Shown piece after piece: positions 55,122 through 63,486 of a stretch of DNA of 64,000 nucleotides. Position numbers and translations under genes: made by a program. The first letter of the stretch is position 1, and each line of letters opens with the position of its first letter. The notes beneath the pieces are model-generated. The model was not told the DNA's origin and ran no database searches. It was given only the letters and a program-made list of their open reading frames with translations. This DNA comes from Spirosoma lacussanchae (GTDB lineage: Bacteria > Bacteroidota > Bacteroidia > Cytophagales > Spirosomataceae): the NCBI RefSeq assembly GCF_005870035.1, contig NZ_SWJG01000001.1, forward strand, positions 1,971,639 to 2,035,638. Direction: 5' to 3'.

Positions 55122-56080
55122 TTTAAGTAATCATCATTCATCATCGCCAACGCCCCCGCTGGAACGGCATCTTCTCCCAGTTTGGCCAGCAGAATGATAG
55201 GAGCGGGGTGGAAGGCCTTCATCACAAAACGGGGCAGCGCCTGCCGAACCGCGGCCCGCAGGGGTTCTCCAATCAGCGAAAGTCCACCACCTAGGACAAC
55301 GGCGTCCGGATGATACAGGTGTATGGCGTGGGAGAGCCCCAGGGCCAGTATCGACCCTATCTGTTCGATCAGCATACGGGCTACCGGATCGCTGGCTTCA
55401 TAGGCCGCATGCAGGTATTTAGCCTGTCCACGCGGGGGATGTTGTTGAATGACCCCTTCGGCCTGCGCCCCGAGTACCATGGTCTTCAGCGCCGAATCGG
55501 AAGGCAGTTGGGGGAGCAGGTCGGCAATCTGCTGGTCGACGGCCCAGCCCGATACGGTTTGTTCGAGGGTCTGTCCTGGCGACGAGTCCCCCGGAGGAAC
55601 CAGCCACAATTGACCAATTTCGGCCTCCCCGGGCGACGCACCGTGGTAGAGCTGTTTATCGACCACCAGACCACCACCCATACCACTTCCCAGCGTTACG
55701 TAAAAAACCCGCCTGAACCCCGTAGCCACCCCTCGCCGGGCTTCGCCCAGAGCCGCCACATTGGCATCGTTTTCAATACGAACCTGTGCGCCTGGCACCT
55801 GAATGCGCAGCCAGCCCGCGAGATCGAAACCGGCCCAGCCGCCAACCTGGTGCGACGTGGCCACCCGACCCGTTTGCCAGTCGACGGGGCCACCGAAGCC
55901 AACGCCTATAGCCTGCGGAGGTTCGGGAAGCTGGGCTATCGTTGTCGCAATTTGATGCAGTATTCCATCGGCACCTGCTGAAGGATTAACCCTAAAGCGA
56001 TAACGGTGATCGATCCAGCCGGTTAGATCACTGGTAACGAGTTGTATTTTTGTTCCGCCGATTTCTATGCCAAGCGTCAT
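55118..56080 (-). CDS. ROK-family sugar kinase-like protein lacking the zinc motif
   Basis: 320 residues. ATP site LGIEIGGTKIQLV, catalytic Asp105 in ENDANVAALGE, GSGMGGGLVV. The ROK signature EIGH is EIGQ here (Gln157), and the CxCGxxGCxE zinc-binding motif that normally follows is absent, replaced by LWLVPPGDSSPGQTLEQTVSG. So it is a variant of the family, or a kinase of another sugar. Its stop overlaps the start of the SIS-isomerase gene (ATGA at 55118-55121), which suggests kinase and isomerase act in one short pathway. Confidence 0.83.
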   Translation of the reverse strand: MTLGIEIGGTKIQLVTSDLTGWIDHRYRFRVNPSAGADGILHQIATTIAQLPEPPQAIGVGFGGPVDWQTGRVATSHQVGGWAGFDLAGWLRIQVPGAQVRIENDANVAALGEARRGVATGFRRVFYVTLGSGMGGGLVVDKQLYHGASPGEAEIGQLWLVPPGDSSPGQTLEQTVSGWAVDQQIADLLPQLPSDSALKTMVLGAQAEGVIQQHPPRGQAKYLHAAYEASDPVARMLIEQIGSILALGLSHAIHLYHPDAVVLGGGLSLIGEPLRAAVRQALPRFVMKAFHPAPIILLAKLGEDAVPAGALAMMNDDYLN

Positions 56081-56098
56081 ATGGAGGTGGGAAGTAGG

Positions 56099-57721
56099 TC
56101 AGCTTCGGCGACCCGCGCTCTTGCGCATGGTAGCCCGACCTAGGTAGATCTGATCGCCCTGTAAAGCTATGGTTGTGTAAAACTGGTATCCGTTCTGTAC
56201 GTATCGGAGCATCACCTGTCCGGTCTGATTGGGCCGGGCGTAGGCCTGAGTAGCCGCCACCAGTATCTGATCGCCATTAACGATCGCCCGCACGAAAGGC
56301 AGACTGCGGGTCTTGATCTGATTGGCATTGTATTTCAGCCAGGTCTTTCCGCCGTCGTAGGAACACTCAGTCTGTTCGTTGAGGTACGTTTCGCGGCCGT
56401 TGAAAAGATCGCCATGATGTTTGAACAGCCGCCAAAGACCATGAATGTAGTGTTCATAACAGGCGTAGGGCCGGTCGTTTCCCAGTCCCCGCAGACCCGG
56501 GTCGGCAGGGGCGGGCTGGCCCGGTACCAGGTCTTTGTGGTCATCCCAGAACAGTACCCCATAAGCGCCCGTAAACCAGTAAAAGATACTCATCCCTTCG
56601 GCAATGGCGGGTGGCGCGGGGTGTTCGGCTTTGCCGCTTTTTTCGAACTCGCCACTCTGGGTGTTGAAGAGCCAGTGCCAGGCGATCCGCTTCTTGGGCG
56701 ATAGTCTCATGTTGACTTCCTGTTCGGCTAGTAAGGATGCCAGCCAGTGGCGACTGTCGTCTGCCGTATGAGGGATGCTATAATCGAAATCAGGGTAGAG
56801 ATAATACGTACCAGCCATATGAAAATCGACGACGTCAGCGAAACTTTTCCCCACCAGATCGTCTGGCATACCGCGCTGCCGACTGCTGTTGGTATGCGTT
56901 GCCGGCGTATTCCAGAGCCAGTCGGGCCTGGCCATGTAATCAGACGCGCGGGAGTAGCCGAAGCTGTTGTGTGGGACGGGGGCTATAGAGCCGATTTCGG
57001 TCTGTGGGCTAATGTTTTCTTTAATGGTACGGGCCAGATAGGTATATAGGTTAGCCTGGTCCTGTTTCTTACCGGCGCTGACGCCATCATTTTCGATGTC
57101 GAGGAAAATTTTGCCAAACGTACTGATCATCGTACCCGGCGGGCAATCGCCAAAGCCGACACAGCCTCCCCGCAGCTCCATACCGGCCTGGTAAATCGTA
57201 TTCCGCGCAGCCTGATTCCGGGCGGTAGCCCTGTACAGAGTGTTAGTCGCCTGCTCGCCGTTGCGAGCCCAGTCGAGCTGAAAGGCATTGGCAAAGTAAT
57301 CCTGATAGAGAATTAAAGACCGCTGGCTTTGCTTCAGCCGACTCCGCCAGCCCGCCGGGGGCATGCCATCGGTCCAAATTTCCTGGCCGCTGACCATGCG
57401 AGTCTGGTCAAGGGCCGTAAAACCACGCCGAAACAGCTTACTCCAGTCCCGGTCTACGTGCAGGTTTCGACCGGCTCCGCAGAAAGTGATGGTCTTGGTA
57501 GTAGGTACGGCAAAATCGTCGACAACATCGATGTTGTAAAACCCTTTACGGCTGGCTGGGGTCGGGTTGAACCGGGCGCGGGGCGTGGCCGTCAGGGGAG
57601 TCAGCGCGGGTAGCGGATCGGTCTGCAGAACGGCTGCGGGTACCGGCGGTGCCGACGGGCGCAGCCACCAGAAGCCGAACCCGGTCAGGCTGGCTATAAA
57701 AAACGACAAAATTAGTTTCAT
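56099..57721 (-). CDS. Secreted/anchored protein of unknown function
   Basis: 540 residues from ATG at 57721 (MKLILSFFIASLTGFGFWWL); an N-terminal extension exists but overlaps the amidase gene. One hydrophobic segment (1-20) then a Pro-rich linker and a large soluble domain. Distinct stretches: FCGAGRNLHVDRDWSKLFRRG, LRGGCVGFGDCPPGTMISTFG, DFHMAGTYYLYPDFDYS, SIFYWFTGAYGVLFWDD. Many Trp/Tyr and GxY motifs suggest a glycoside hydrolase or carbohydrate-binding fold, but I cannot name a family. It follows the amidase gene (61 bases) and precedes the ROK gene (18 bases) on the same strand. Confidence 0.7.
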   Translation of the reverse strand: MKLILSFFIASLTGFGFWWLRPSAPPVPAAVLQTDPLPALTPLTATPRARFNPTPASRKGFYNIDVVDDFAVPTTKTITFCGAGRNLHVDRDWSKLFRRGFTALDQTRMVSGQEIWTDGMPPAGWRSRLKQSQRSLILYQDYFANAFQLDWARNGEQATNTLYRATARNQAARNTIYQAGMELRGGCVGFGDCPPGTMISTFGKIFLDIENDGVSAGKKQDQANLYTYLARTIKENISPQTEIGSIAPVPHNSFGYSRASDYMARPDWLWNTPATHTNSSRQRGMPDDLVGKSFADVVDFHMAGTYYLYPDFDYSIPHTADDSRHWLASLLAEQEVNMRLSPKKRIAWHWLFNTQSGEFEKSGKAEHPAPPAIAEGMSIFYWFTGAYGVLFWDDHKDLVPGQPAPADPGLRGLGNDRPYACYEHYIHGLWRLFKHHGDLFNGRETYLNEQTECSYDGGKTWLKYNANQIKTRSLPFVRAIVNGDQILVAATQAYARPNQTGQVMLRYVQNGYQFYTTIALQGDQIYLGRATMRKSAGRRS

Positions 57722-57782
57722 GCTGGTTTTCACTGAAGCCGAAAAAAAGTCAACATATCGCACTGCCCGATCGCTGTCCTGG

Positions 57783-58655
57783 TTATTCGTCGATATACCG
57801 CCTGGTGATCGGCTGGTAGGAGTCAATCCGACGATCGCGGAAGTAGGGCCAGGTCGTGCGGTACTTCTCCGACAGCGCCAGGTCTACCTCCTGCACATGA
57901 ACAACTTCCTGGTCGTGCGGAGCCAGATAGAGCAGGGAACCGAACGGATTGGCTACAAACGAGCCGCCCCAGAACTGCTGATCGGCTTCGCGGCCAACCC
58001 GGTTGACCGCCACGACGTGAACCCCGTTTGCAATGGCGTGGCTTCGCTGAATGGTTTGCCAGGCGTTATACTGTTCGGTATTCTGAGCCGGGTCAGGCTC
58101 AGCAGTGTCCCAGCCAATGGCGGTGGGGTAAACTAATAGCTCGGCACCCATCAGGGCCGTTATACGGGCTGCTTCCGGATACCACTGGTCCCAGCAGATT
58201 AGCACCCCCACGCGGGCATACTTCGTGTCAAAAACCTTGTAGCCCAGATCGCCGGGAGTGAAGTAGAATTTCTCGTAATAGCCTGGATCGTCAGGAATGT
58301 GCATTTTCCGGTACTTGCCCAGGTAACTGCCGTCGGCGTCCAGAACCGCTGTCGTATTGTGGTATAAACCATGCGCCCGTTTTTCGAATAGCGAAGCTAC
58401 AATGACAACGCCCAGATCGGCGGCTACCTGCCCCAGCCGTTCGGTGGTTGGGCCCGGAATGGCTTCGGCCAGACTGAAATTGTGATGATCTTCCACATCG
58501 CAGAAATACAGCGATGTGAACAATTCCTGCAAACAAACGATCTGAGCGCCTTTTTGGGCTGCTTCCCGAATGCCGCTGATGGCTTTCTGAATGTTCGACT
58601 CGACATCGGCCGAGCAACTCATCTGCACTAAACCAATATTGACTTTCTTAGACAT
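57783..58655 (-). CDS. aguB: Carbon-nitrogen hydrolase, N-carbamoylputrescine amidase-like
   Basis: 290 residues. Nitrilase fold with the catalytic triad Glu44 (CLQELFTSLYF), Lys117 (GKYRKMHIPDDPGYYEKFYF, quoted first 20) and Cys154 (VLICWDQWYPEAAR). The length and the DPGYYEKFYF and HAIANGVHVVAVNRVG motifs match N-carbamoylputrescine amidase, which makes putrescine from N-carbamoylputrescine. The partner agmatine deiminase gene is not in this window. It starts a minus-strand group of four genes. Confidence 0.88.
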   Translation of the reverse strand: MSKKVNIGLVQMSCSADVESNIQKAISGIREAAQKGAQIVCLQELFTSLYFCDVEDHHNFSLAEAIPGPTTERLGQVAADLGVVIVASLFEKRAHGLYHNTTAVLDADGSYLGKYRKMHIPDDPGYYEKFYFTPGDLGYKVFDTKYARVGVLICWDQWYPEAARITALMGAELLVYPTAIGWDTAEPDPAQNTEQYNAWQTIQRSHAIANGVHVVAVNRVGREADQQFWGGSFVANPFGSLLYLAPHDQEVVHVQEVDLALSEKYRTTWPYFRDRRIDSYQPITRRYIDE

Positions 58656-59063
58656 GATGCAAAAGTAGAGCGTTCTGTCATGACAACGCCTATTTTCAAC
58701 AAAAGTCTGAGCAGGCGGGTTCGGGATAAAAAAAGAGTCTATTGCTTACCCCAAATGGGCGTTGAAAGCAGGACTTCTGTCAGGTTTGAGGTAATGCTGG
58801 ACATACAGACCTGGACCTACAGGAAACTGCTCGAAGCCAACCGACATTCTCTGGCCGAACTTAAGGCAGTCCTGCGGCAGCGCACTGCAGATCCGGAACC
58901 GTGCCGGATGCAGATGCCCGGGTAGTAAAAGCTGAGTTGATGGGTAGGGTATGGGTAAATTCACTTTATAACCAGAAGCCGTAGCACTGGTAATTGATCA
59001 GTGCCTTTTGTATTCTTGTACTACACATTACGAACCCTGTACCGAAACCAGTACGATAGCATC
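58656..59063. other. 408-base stretch between amidase and oxidoreductase genes
   Basis: Divergent region. A plus-strand open frame (58680-58925, with an inner start at 58794) has no recognisable features. No exact TTG-N20-TAnnTTTG match was found; TATTCTTG at 59011 with TGG 20 bases before it is the closest. Confidence 0.4.
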
Positions 59064-60167
59064 ATGACAACCCGAAGAGACTTTTTACAGGCTACTGCTC
59101 TTACCAGTGCCGTAGCCACGTTTTCGCCCAACACGCTGTTAGCCGCTACCCGCCCGGCAAAAGATCGGCTTGGGGTGGCGTTGGTCGGACTGGGCTACTA
59201 CAGCACCGATTTGCTGGCTCCCGCCCTTCAGAAAACCAAAAAATGCTACCTCGCCGGTATCGTAACCGGAACGCCCGCCAAAGCCGAGAAATGGAAGAAG
59301 CAGTACAACATTCCGGACAAGAATATCTACTCCTACCAGACCTTCGATCAGATCGCGAACAACCCGGATATCGATGTAGTGTATGTTGTGCTGCCCCCTT
59401 CCATGCATGAGGAGTACGTTGTTCGGGCGGCTAAAGCCGGAAAGCACGTCTGGGTAGAAAAGCCAATGGCCGTTACCGCTAAAGAATGTCAGAACATGAT
59501 TGATGCCTGTGCCAAAAACAAGCGGTCGCTGGCGGTAGGGTACCGGCTCCATCACGAACCCAACACCCAGGAGTATGTGAAAGCGCTTCGGGACGGGAAG
59601 GTTGGTAAAATTCAGATGGTGAGCTGTTCGGCGGCCTATTACGATGCCCGAACCGACCACTGGAAACAGAAGAAAGAAATGGGCGGTGGGGTTATGTACG
59701 ATATGGGTGTATACGCCATCCAGGGCGCGCGACTGGCCACCGGCGAAGAACCGATTTCACTAACGGCGCAGCAGTACACGACCCGTCCCGACGTGTATAA
59801 GAACGGCCTCGACGAAACCTCCATGGCCCAGCTGGTTTTTCCCAGTGGAGCGCGGGCTACCATCCAGACGAGTTACGGGATGAATATGAACTATCTGCAC
59901 GTAACGGGCGACAAGGGAACCCTGCACATGGAGCCTTATTCCGCCTACAACGGGGTCAAAGGGGAGTTCACCGGCCGGGCCAGTGGTAAGATTGACCATC
60001 CGTATGAGACACCCTGGCAACAGACCCTGCAGATGGACCACGATGCCGAATCGATCATACAGAACAAACCTATGCTCGTGCCCGGCGAGGAAGGACTACG
60101 CGACATCCGCGTGGTAGAGGCTATTTACGAAGCCGCCCGGACCGGTCGTTCCGTCAAACTGTCATAA
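59064..60167 (+). CDS. Tat-exported Gfo/Idh/MocA oxidoreductase
   Basis: 367 residues from ATG at 59064 (MTTRRDFLQATALTS). The twin Arg (4-5) and the Ala/Thr-rich segment form a Tat signal, cut after about residue 30. The Rossmann domain has VGLGYYSTDLLAP, the EKP motif WVEKPMAV with Lys, and YRLHHEPN; then GGGVMYDMGVYAIQGAR. These enzymes reduce or oxidise sugars with NAD(P), often bound tightly when exported. It is probably monocistronic and ends at a terminator. Confidence 0.9.
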   Translation: MTTRRDFLQATALTSAVATFSPNTLLAATRPAKDRLGVALVGLGYYSTDLLAPALQKTKKCYLAGIVTGTPAKAEKWKKQYNIPDKNIYSYQTFDQIANNPDIDVVYVVLPPSMHEEYVVRAAKAGKHVWVEKPMAVTAKECQNMIDACAKNKRSLAVGYRLHHEPNTQEYVKALRDGKVGKIQMVSCSAAYYDARTDHWKQKKEMGGGVMYDMGVYAIQGARLATGEEPISLTAQQYTTRPDVYKNGLDETSMAQLVFPSGARATIQTSYGMNMNYLHVTGDKGTLHMEPYSAYNGVKGEFTGRASGKIDHPYETPWQQTLQMDHDAESIIQNKPMLVPGEEGLRDIRVVEAIYEAARTGRSVKLS

Positions 60168-60173
60168 AATAAA

Positions 60174-60205
60174 AAAAGCTCCTGGCTACCCAGGCAGGGG
60201 CTTTT
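60174..60205 (+). terminator. Terminator of the Gfo/Idh gene
   Basis: AAAAGCTCCTG (60174-60184) pairs with CAGGGGCTTTT (60195-60205), one G-T pair, loop of ten bases. The T run is short but present. Confidence 0.75.
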
Positions 60206-60217
60206 ATCTAACTGGTT

Positions 60218-60243
60218 AATAGCCCATTTATTAATGGGCTATT
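60218..60243. terminator. Second hairpin, possible bidirectional terminator
   Basis: AATAGCCCATT (60218-60228), loop TATT, AATGGGCTATT (60233-60243): a perfect 11-bp stem 12 bases after the previous terminator. It may act as a backup. Confidence 0.5.
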
Positions 60244-60347
60244 TCATTTGTATGATAGTAGTAATTATGGTGTATTATATAAAGTCAGTTTATCCGGTTG
60301 CCTGGCTGCTGATTTTTGGCGTATTTCGCCGGTCAACCCCGTTTCAT

Positions 60348-60578
60348 ATGCAACCCGCCGATTTTACCCGACTCCCCGCCAACCAGCAACTCGATACGCT
60401 TTATTACGCAGGAGATATACTGGCTAATCGGTACGAAGGTGACCAGATCTTTTTGTTGTATAACCTTCGCGATTTCTACGTCGAACTGTGCTACGACGCG
60501 TACCGCAGCAACCTTCAGAACGTAGCCGCCTTCCGCGATACCGATCGGCTGGAGCCCTATCTGCCGTATCTGAATTAA
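60348..60578 (+). CDS. Small hypothetical protein
   Basis: 76 residues from ATG at 60348 (MQPADFTRLPANQQL). A longer frame starts at 60234, inside the hairpin stem, and I judge that unlikely. The translation is soluble and helical (DTLYYAGDILANRYEGDQIFLLYNLRDFYVEL in part) and is compact with balanced charges. I know no family name. It ends just before the convergent DUF5916 gene. Confidence 0.6.
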   Translation: MQPADFTRLPANQQLDTLYYAGDILANRYEGDQIFLLYNLRDFYVELCYDAYRSNLQNVAAFRDTDRLEPYLPYLN

Positions 60579-60612
60579 TCTCTATTAATCTCTTCCCGCT
60601 TACTGGCAATCG

Positions 60613-62835
60613 TTACAGATTAAGCCAGTATGATAGCTTCAGTACCAGCGTACGGTTCTTACTCTGGAACGAGCCTGGTACGTAGTTTTCCTGATACACG
60701 ACAAACAAATCCGAAACGGGGGCGTACCGCCACTGCAGCCGCGTGTTCAACAGGGTGTTGTTGGTTTGGTTATTGAATTGGGCGAAAGTTGTCAGGAATA
60801 CCCGACGCGAAAACGTCAAATCGAGCCGGGGACCAACCAGCCAGAAAGAAGCCGAACTGTAGGGAGCAGGCAACCGGATGTTATTGTGTTCAGCCGTGAT
60901 GCCAAACGACCCGTATGGCTGAAAGCGGTAATTGAGCGTGGGGGCAACGTTGAAGTTAGTCCCGTTGAAGTACCCACCCGTCCAGCCTTCGACCTGCAGC
61001 GTCAGTAACTTTCGGCGGTCAGTGTTCAGGAACCAGAATCCACCTTTAATCCGATAGTCTGTGCCGGCGGGTAAGGCCTTCCCGTCGAGGTTGGTAGGAT
61101 CGAAAGCCGAGAACAGATACGTGTAATACGAATAAAAGCCTCCGCCAAATTCGGTCGTGTTCCGGAGGGCGAACGAATAAAAAAGATTCAGTTCGCGGTC
61201 AAGCAGCCTGCCGGTAAGGTCACGGTAAAAGCGGGTTTCAAAGCCGGGGCCGTGGCTGACCAGTCCTCCCTGCTGCCGGGAATAGAATGTATACCCGCCT
61301 TTCGGGAAAAAGCCCCATTGGCCGCGCCGGGCTACATACCCCACATCGTTAATGTTGTACCGGGCACCAATGTATTCGTGCGACCATTCCAGCATGAGGT
61401 TCCGGCTGGTGTAGGTCAGTAAAAGGCCATGGGCTGCGTCCTGGGTGGTGTTCACTGCCTGACCTTCCTGAAATGCTTTGTGGCCCCATACCTTACCCGC
61501 CCATCGGTTGTCGGCGGTGAGCAGGTTGAATTCAACCCCGCCAATTCGGGTATAGCGCGACAGGCCGGGCGTCACCGAAGACGCATCCCGGTTGATGAAA
61601 AAACCAACCAGATTGGACCGGCCCAGCACCTGCCGTTGAACAACCCCTACCGTATAATTCTGCGGACTGATACCCCGGCTGCTTTGTCGGGCGGTTTGCG
61701 TGTTCAGCAGTCCGATTCGCCAGTTCTTATCCACTTTCCCGCTTAGTCGGAGTCCGTACAGGATGGGATTCTGGACGGTCACCCCCGTGCTGGTATCCCG
61801 TCCAATACCGATGCGTCTGCTGAAGAAGGGCCGCGACTGCTCAAAACCCAGATTAGCGAACAGATCGTTGTTTTCCAGAAAGAACTGCCGTCGTTCGGGA
61901 AAAAATATCTCGAACCGATCGAGGTTTGTAACCTGTTGGTCGACTTCTACCTGCGAAAAATCCGGATTCACGGTCAGGTCGAGGTTGAGGGCTGGCGTAA
62001 CTGCTACTTTCGCGTCGAAACCGGCGTTGCTTCCCGGTTTGTAAGCCCCCCCTTCGCCCCGATAGTCGTCTATGCGGCCGCTGACGTAGGGTATGAGCGA
62101 TATATTGGTGCCCACCCGGGGGAGGGGTGTCGAGAAGCGAACTGTATCGGCAAAGGCGAGCGCCGAAATCCGATAGGCAATCGGCACCCGTCGCCAGGAG
62201 GCTCGCTGGTTATTCTTCAGATCATGGCGGGCAAAGTTCATCAGAAACCAGTTTGAATTCTGACGGTATCGGATACTTTTGAAGGGGATCATAAGTTCAG
62301 CCTGCCAGCGATCCGGATACACCTTTACAAACGAACGCCATTTGTTGTCCCACTCCGTGGCCACCCGTTCTCCGTTAAAGAGTTGCCCTTCGCGCTCAAC
62401 ACCAAGCGGGGTTACATTAAAGGTAAAGCCATTGGTACGATCGCCAAAGGGATCGATATATAGGGTAAAGTTGTCGTTGAGGTCCCATTCCCAGTCCCGA
62501 CGCAGCGAACTGGCCACAAATCGTTTGTTCCGGTTCTGGTCGAAGCAGACAACGCCAACGTATAAGTTGTTCTGATCATAGGTCAGCCGGACTTCGGTCC
62601 GGTTTAAGGCCGGTAGCGTATCGTTGGGAAAGTTCTGGGTAAACTGGCCAGCAACAGCAGCCCGCTGCCAGACCGACTCCGTTAATTCACCATCCAGCCG
62701 AACCAGCGTATCGGTTGGGCTAACCAGCAGAGACTGGGAGAGAGCAACTGAATGAAGTAAAACGGCAACAAAAACTGTCCATGCAGTCCTTGTTTTACAA
62801 AGTAGTCTGTACGCTAATTTATTCTGTACTATCAT
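60613..62835 (-). CDS. DUF5916 outer-membrane protein
   Basis: 740 residues if started at ATG 62835; the ATG at 62874 adds 13 residues (MFFRSSKQGVGPW). Signal peptide ends near VALSQS. An N-terminal carbohydrate-binding-9-like domain (about 25-230: LDGELTESVWQRAAVAGQF, VRLTYDQNNLYVGVVCFD, DNFTLYIDPFGDRTNGF) is followed by a long beta-rich barrel part with FEIFFPERRQFFLENNDLF, the DUF5916 hallmark. It may bind or pass oligosaccharide; function not established. It is convergent with the small hypothetical gene. Confidence 0.85.
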   Translation of the reverse strand: MIVQNKLAYRLLCKTRTAWTVFVAVLLHSVALSQSLLVSPTDTLVRLDGELTESVWQRAAVAGQFTQNFPNDTLPALNRTEVRLTYDQNNLYVGVVCFDQNRNKRFVASSLRRDWEWDLNDNFTLYIDPFGDRTNGFTFNVTPLGVEREGQLFNGERVATEWDNKWRSFVKVYPDRWQAELMIPFKSIRYRQNSNWFLMNFARHDLKNNQRASWRRVPIAYRISALAFADTVRFSTPLPRVGTNISLIPYVSGRIDDYRGEGGAYKPGSNAGFDAKVAVTPALNLDLTVNPDFSQVEVDQQVTNLDRFEIFFPERRQFFLENNDLFANLGFEQSRPFFSRRIGIGRDTSTGVTVQNPILYGLRLSGKVDKNWRIGLLNTQTARQSSRGISPQNYTVGVVQRQVLGRSNLVGFFINRDASSVTPGLSRYTRIGGVEFNLLTADNRWAGKVWGHKAFQEGQAVNTTQDAAHGLLLTYTSRNLMLEWSHEYIGARYNINDVGYVARRGQWGFFPKGGYTFYSRQQGGLVSHGPGFETRFYRDLTGRLLDRELNLFYSFALRNTTEFGGGFYSYYTYLFSAFDPTNLDGKALPAGTDYRIKGGFWFLNTDRRKLLTLQVEGWTGGYFNGTNFNVAPTLNYRFQPYGSFGITAEHNNIRLPAPYSSASFWLVGPRLDLTFSRRVFLTTFAQFNNQTNNTLLNTRLQWRYAPVSDLFVVYQENYVPGSFQSKNRTLVLKLSYWLNL

Positions 62836-63063
62836 CCAGGGGCCTACTCCCTGCTTGCTCGAACGAAAAAACATCTGGCTAATGTACTTTTTTCAGCCTG
62901 CAAAGAACGCTTATTTTACCGTATAAATGCTTGAGTATATTTTGTCAAAACAAAGTAATGTGTTGTATGTCAACGGATTGAAGATTTGTGATTTTTTTTA
63001 GAGTAGCCTGCGGATGCCAGACGGCACGTAGAATCGATGGGTATTGTCAGAAAATTTGTCAGA

Positions 63064-63071
63064 TATATTTG
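63064..63071 (+). promoter_or_regulatory. Possible -7 element of the cold-shock gene
   Basis: TATATTTG matches TAnnTTTG. The nearest TTG (63044-63046) is 17 bases away instead of 20, so this is weaker than the other promoters. It leaves a leader of about 40 bases. Confidence 0.4.
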
Positions 63072-63117
63072 GAAAACAAGTTTATTGTGTCGTCCTTCGC
63101 TTAAATTTTAACAAGCA

Positions 63118-63309
63118 ATGCAAACAGGAACAGTAAAATTCTTTAATGAAACCAAAGGGTTTGGTTTCATTAAGCCCGATGAAGGCGGTGAAGACATCTT
63201 CGTACATGCTTCAGGTCTCATCGACCAAATCCGCGAGAACGACAAGGTTAAGTTCAATGTCGAGCGCGGCAAGAAAGGCTTAAACGCCGTGAACGTCGAA
63301 ATGGCTTAA
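63118..63309 (+). CDS. Cold-shock domain protein (CspA family)
   Basis: 63 residues, normal length. OB-fold with RNP1 KGFGFI (13-18) and RNP2 DIFVHA (26-31). It binds single-stranded RNA/DNA and acts as an RNA chaperone. It is monocistronic with a strong terminator after it. The gene's 5' region is AT-rich. Confidence 0.96.
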   Translation: MQTGTVKFFNETKGFGFIKPDEGGEDIFVHASGLIDQIRENDKVKFNVERGKKGLNAVNVEMA

Positions 63310-63340
63310 TCGTAAGATATACCCCGACAACCGTTGTAGA

Positions 63341-63367
63341 AACATGCCTTGCGGCATGTTTTTTTTT
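63341..63367 (+). terminator. Terminator of the cold-shock gene
   Basis: AACATGCC (63341-63348), loop TTGC, GGCATGTT (63353-63360), followed by seven more T. Confidence 0.9.
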
Positions 63368-63486
63368 GCCCTGTCGGTTCGTAAAGCCATTTTTGCGGTC
63401 AGTACAACAATTAGTCACGTAGAAGTAGAAGCTGCCAGGCATCCGTTGCCGGCCGATCTGTCCAATACGGTCTATTCCCTTATTGC

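Noticed and set aside
58680..58925. 81-codon plus-strand frame after the amidase gene
   Set aside because: Starts immediately at the divergent gene's 5' end, has no domain, and an inner start gives only about 43 residues; kept as an intergenic note.
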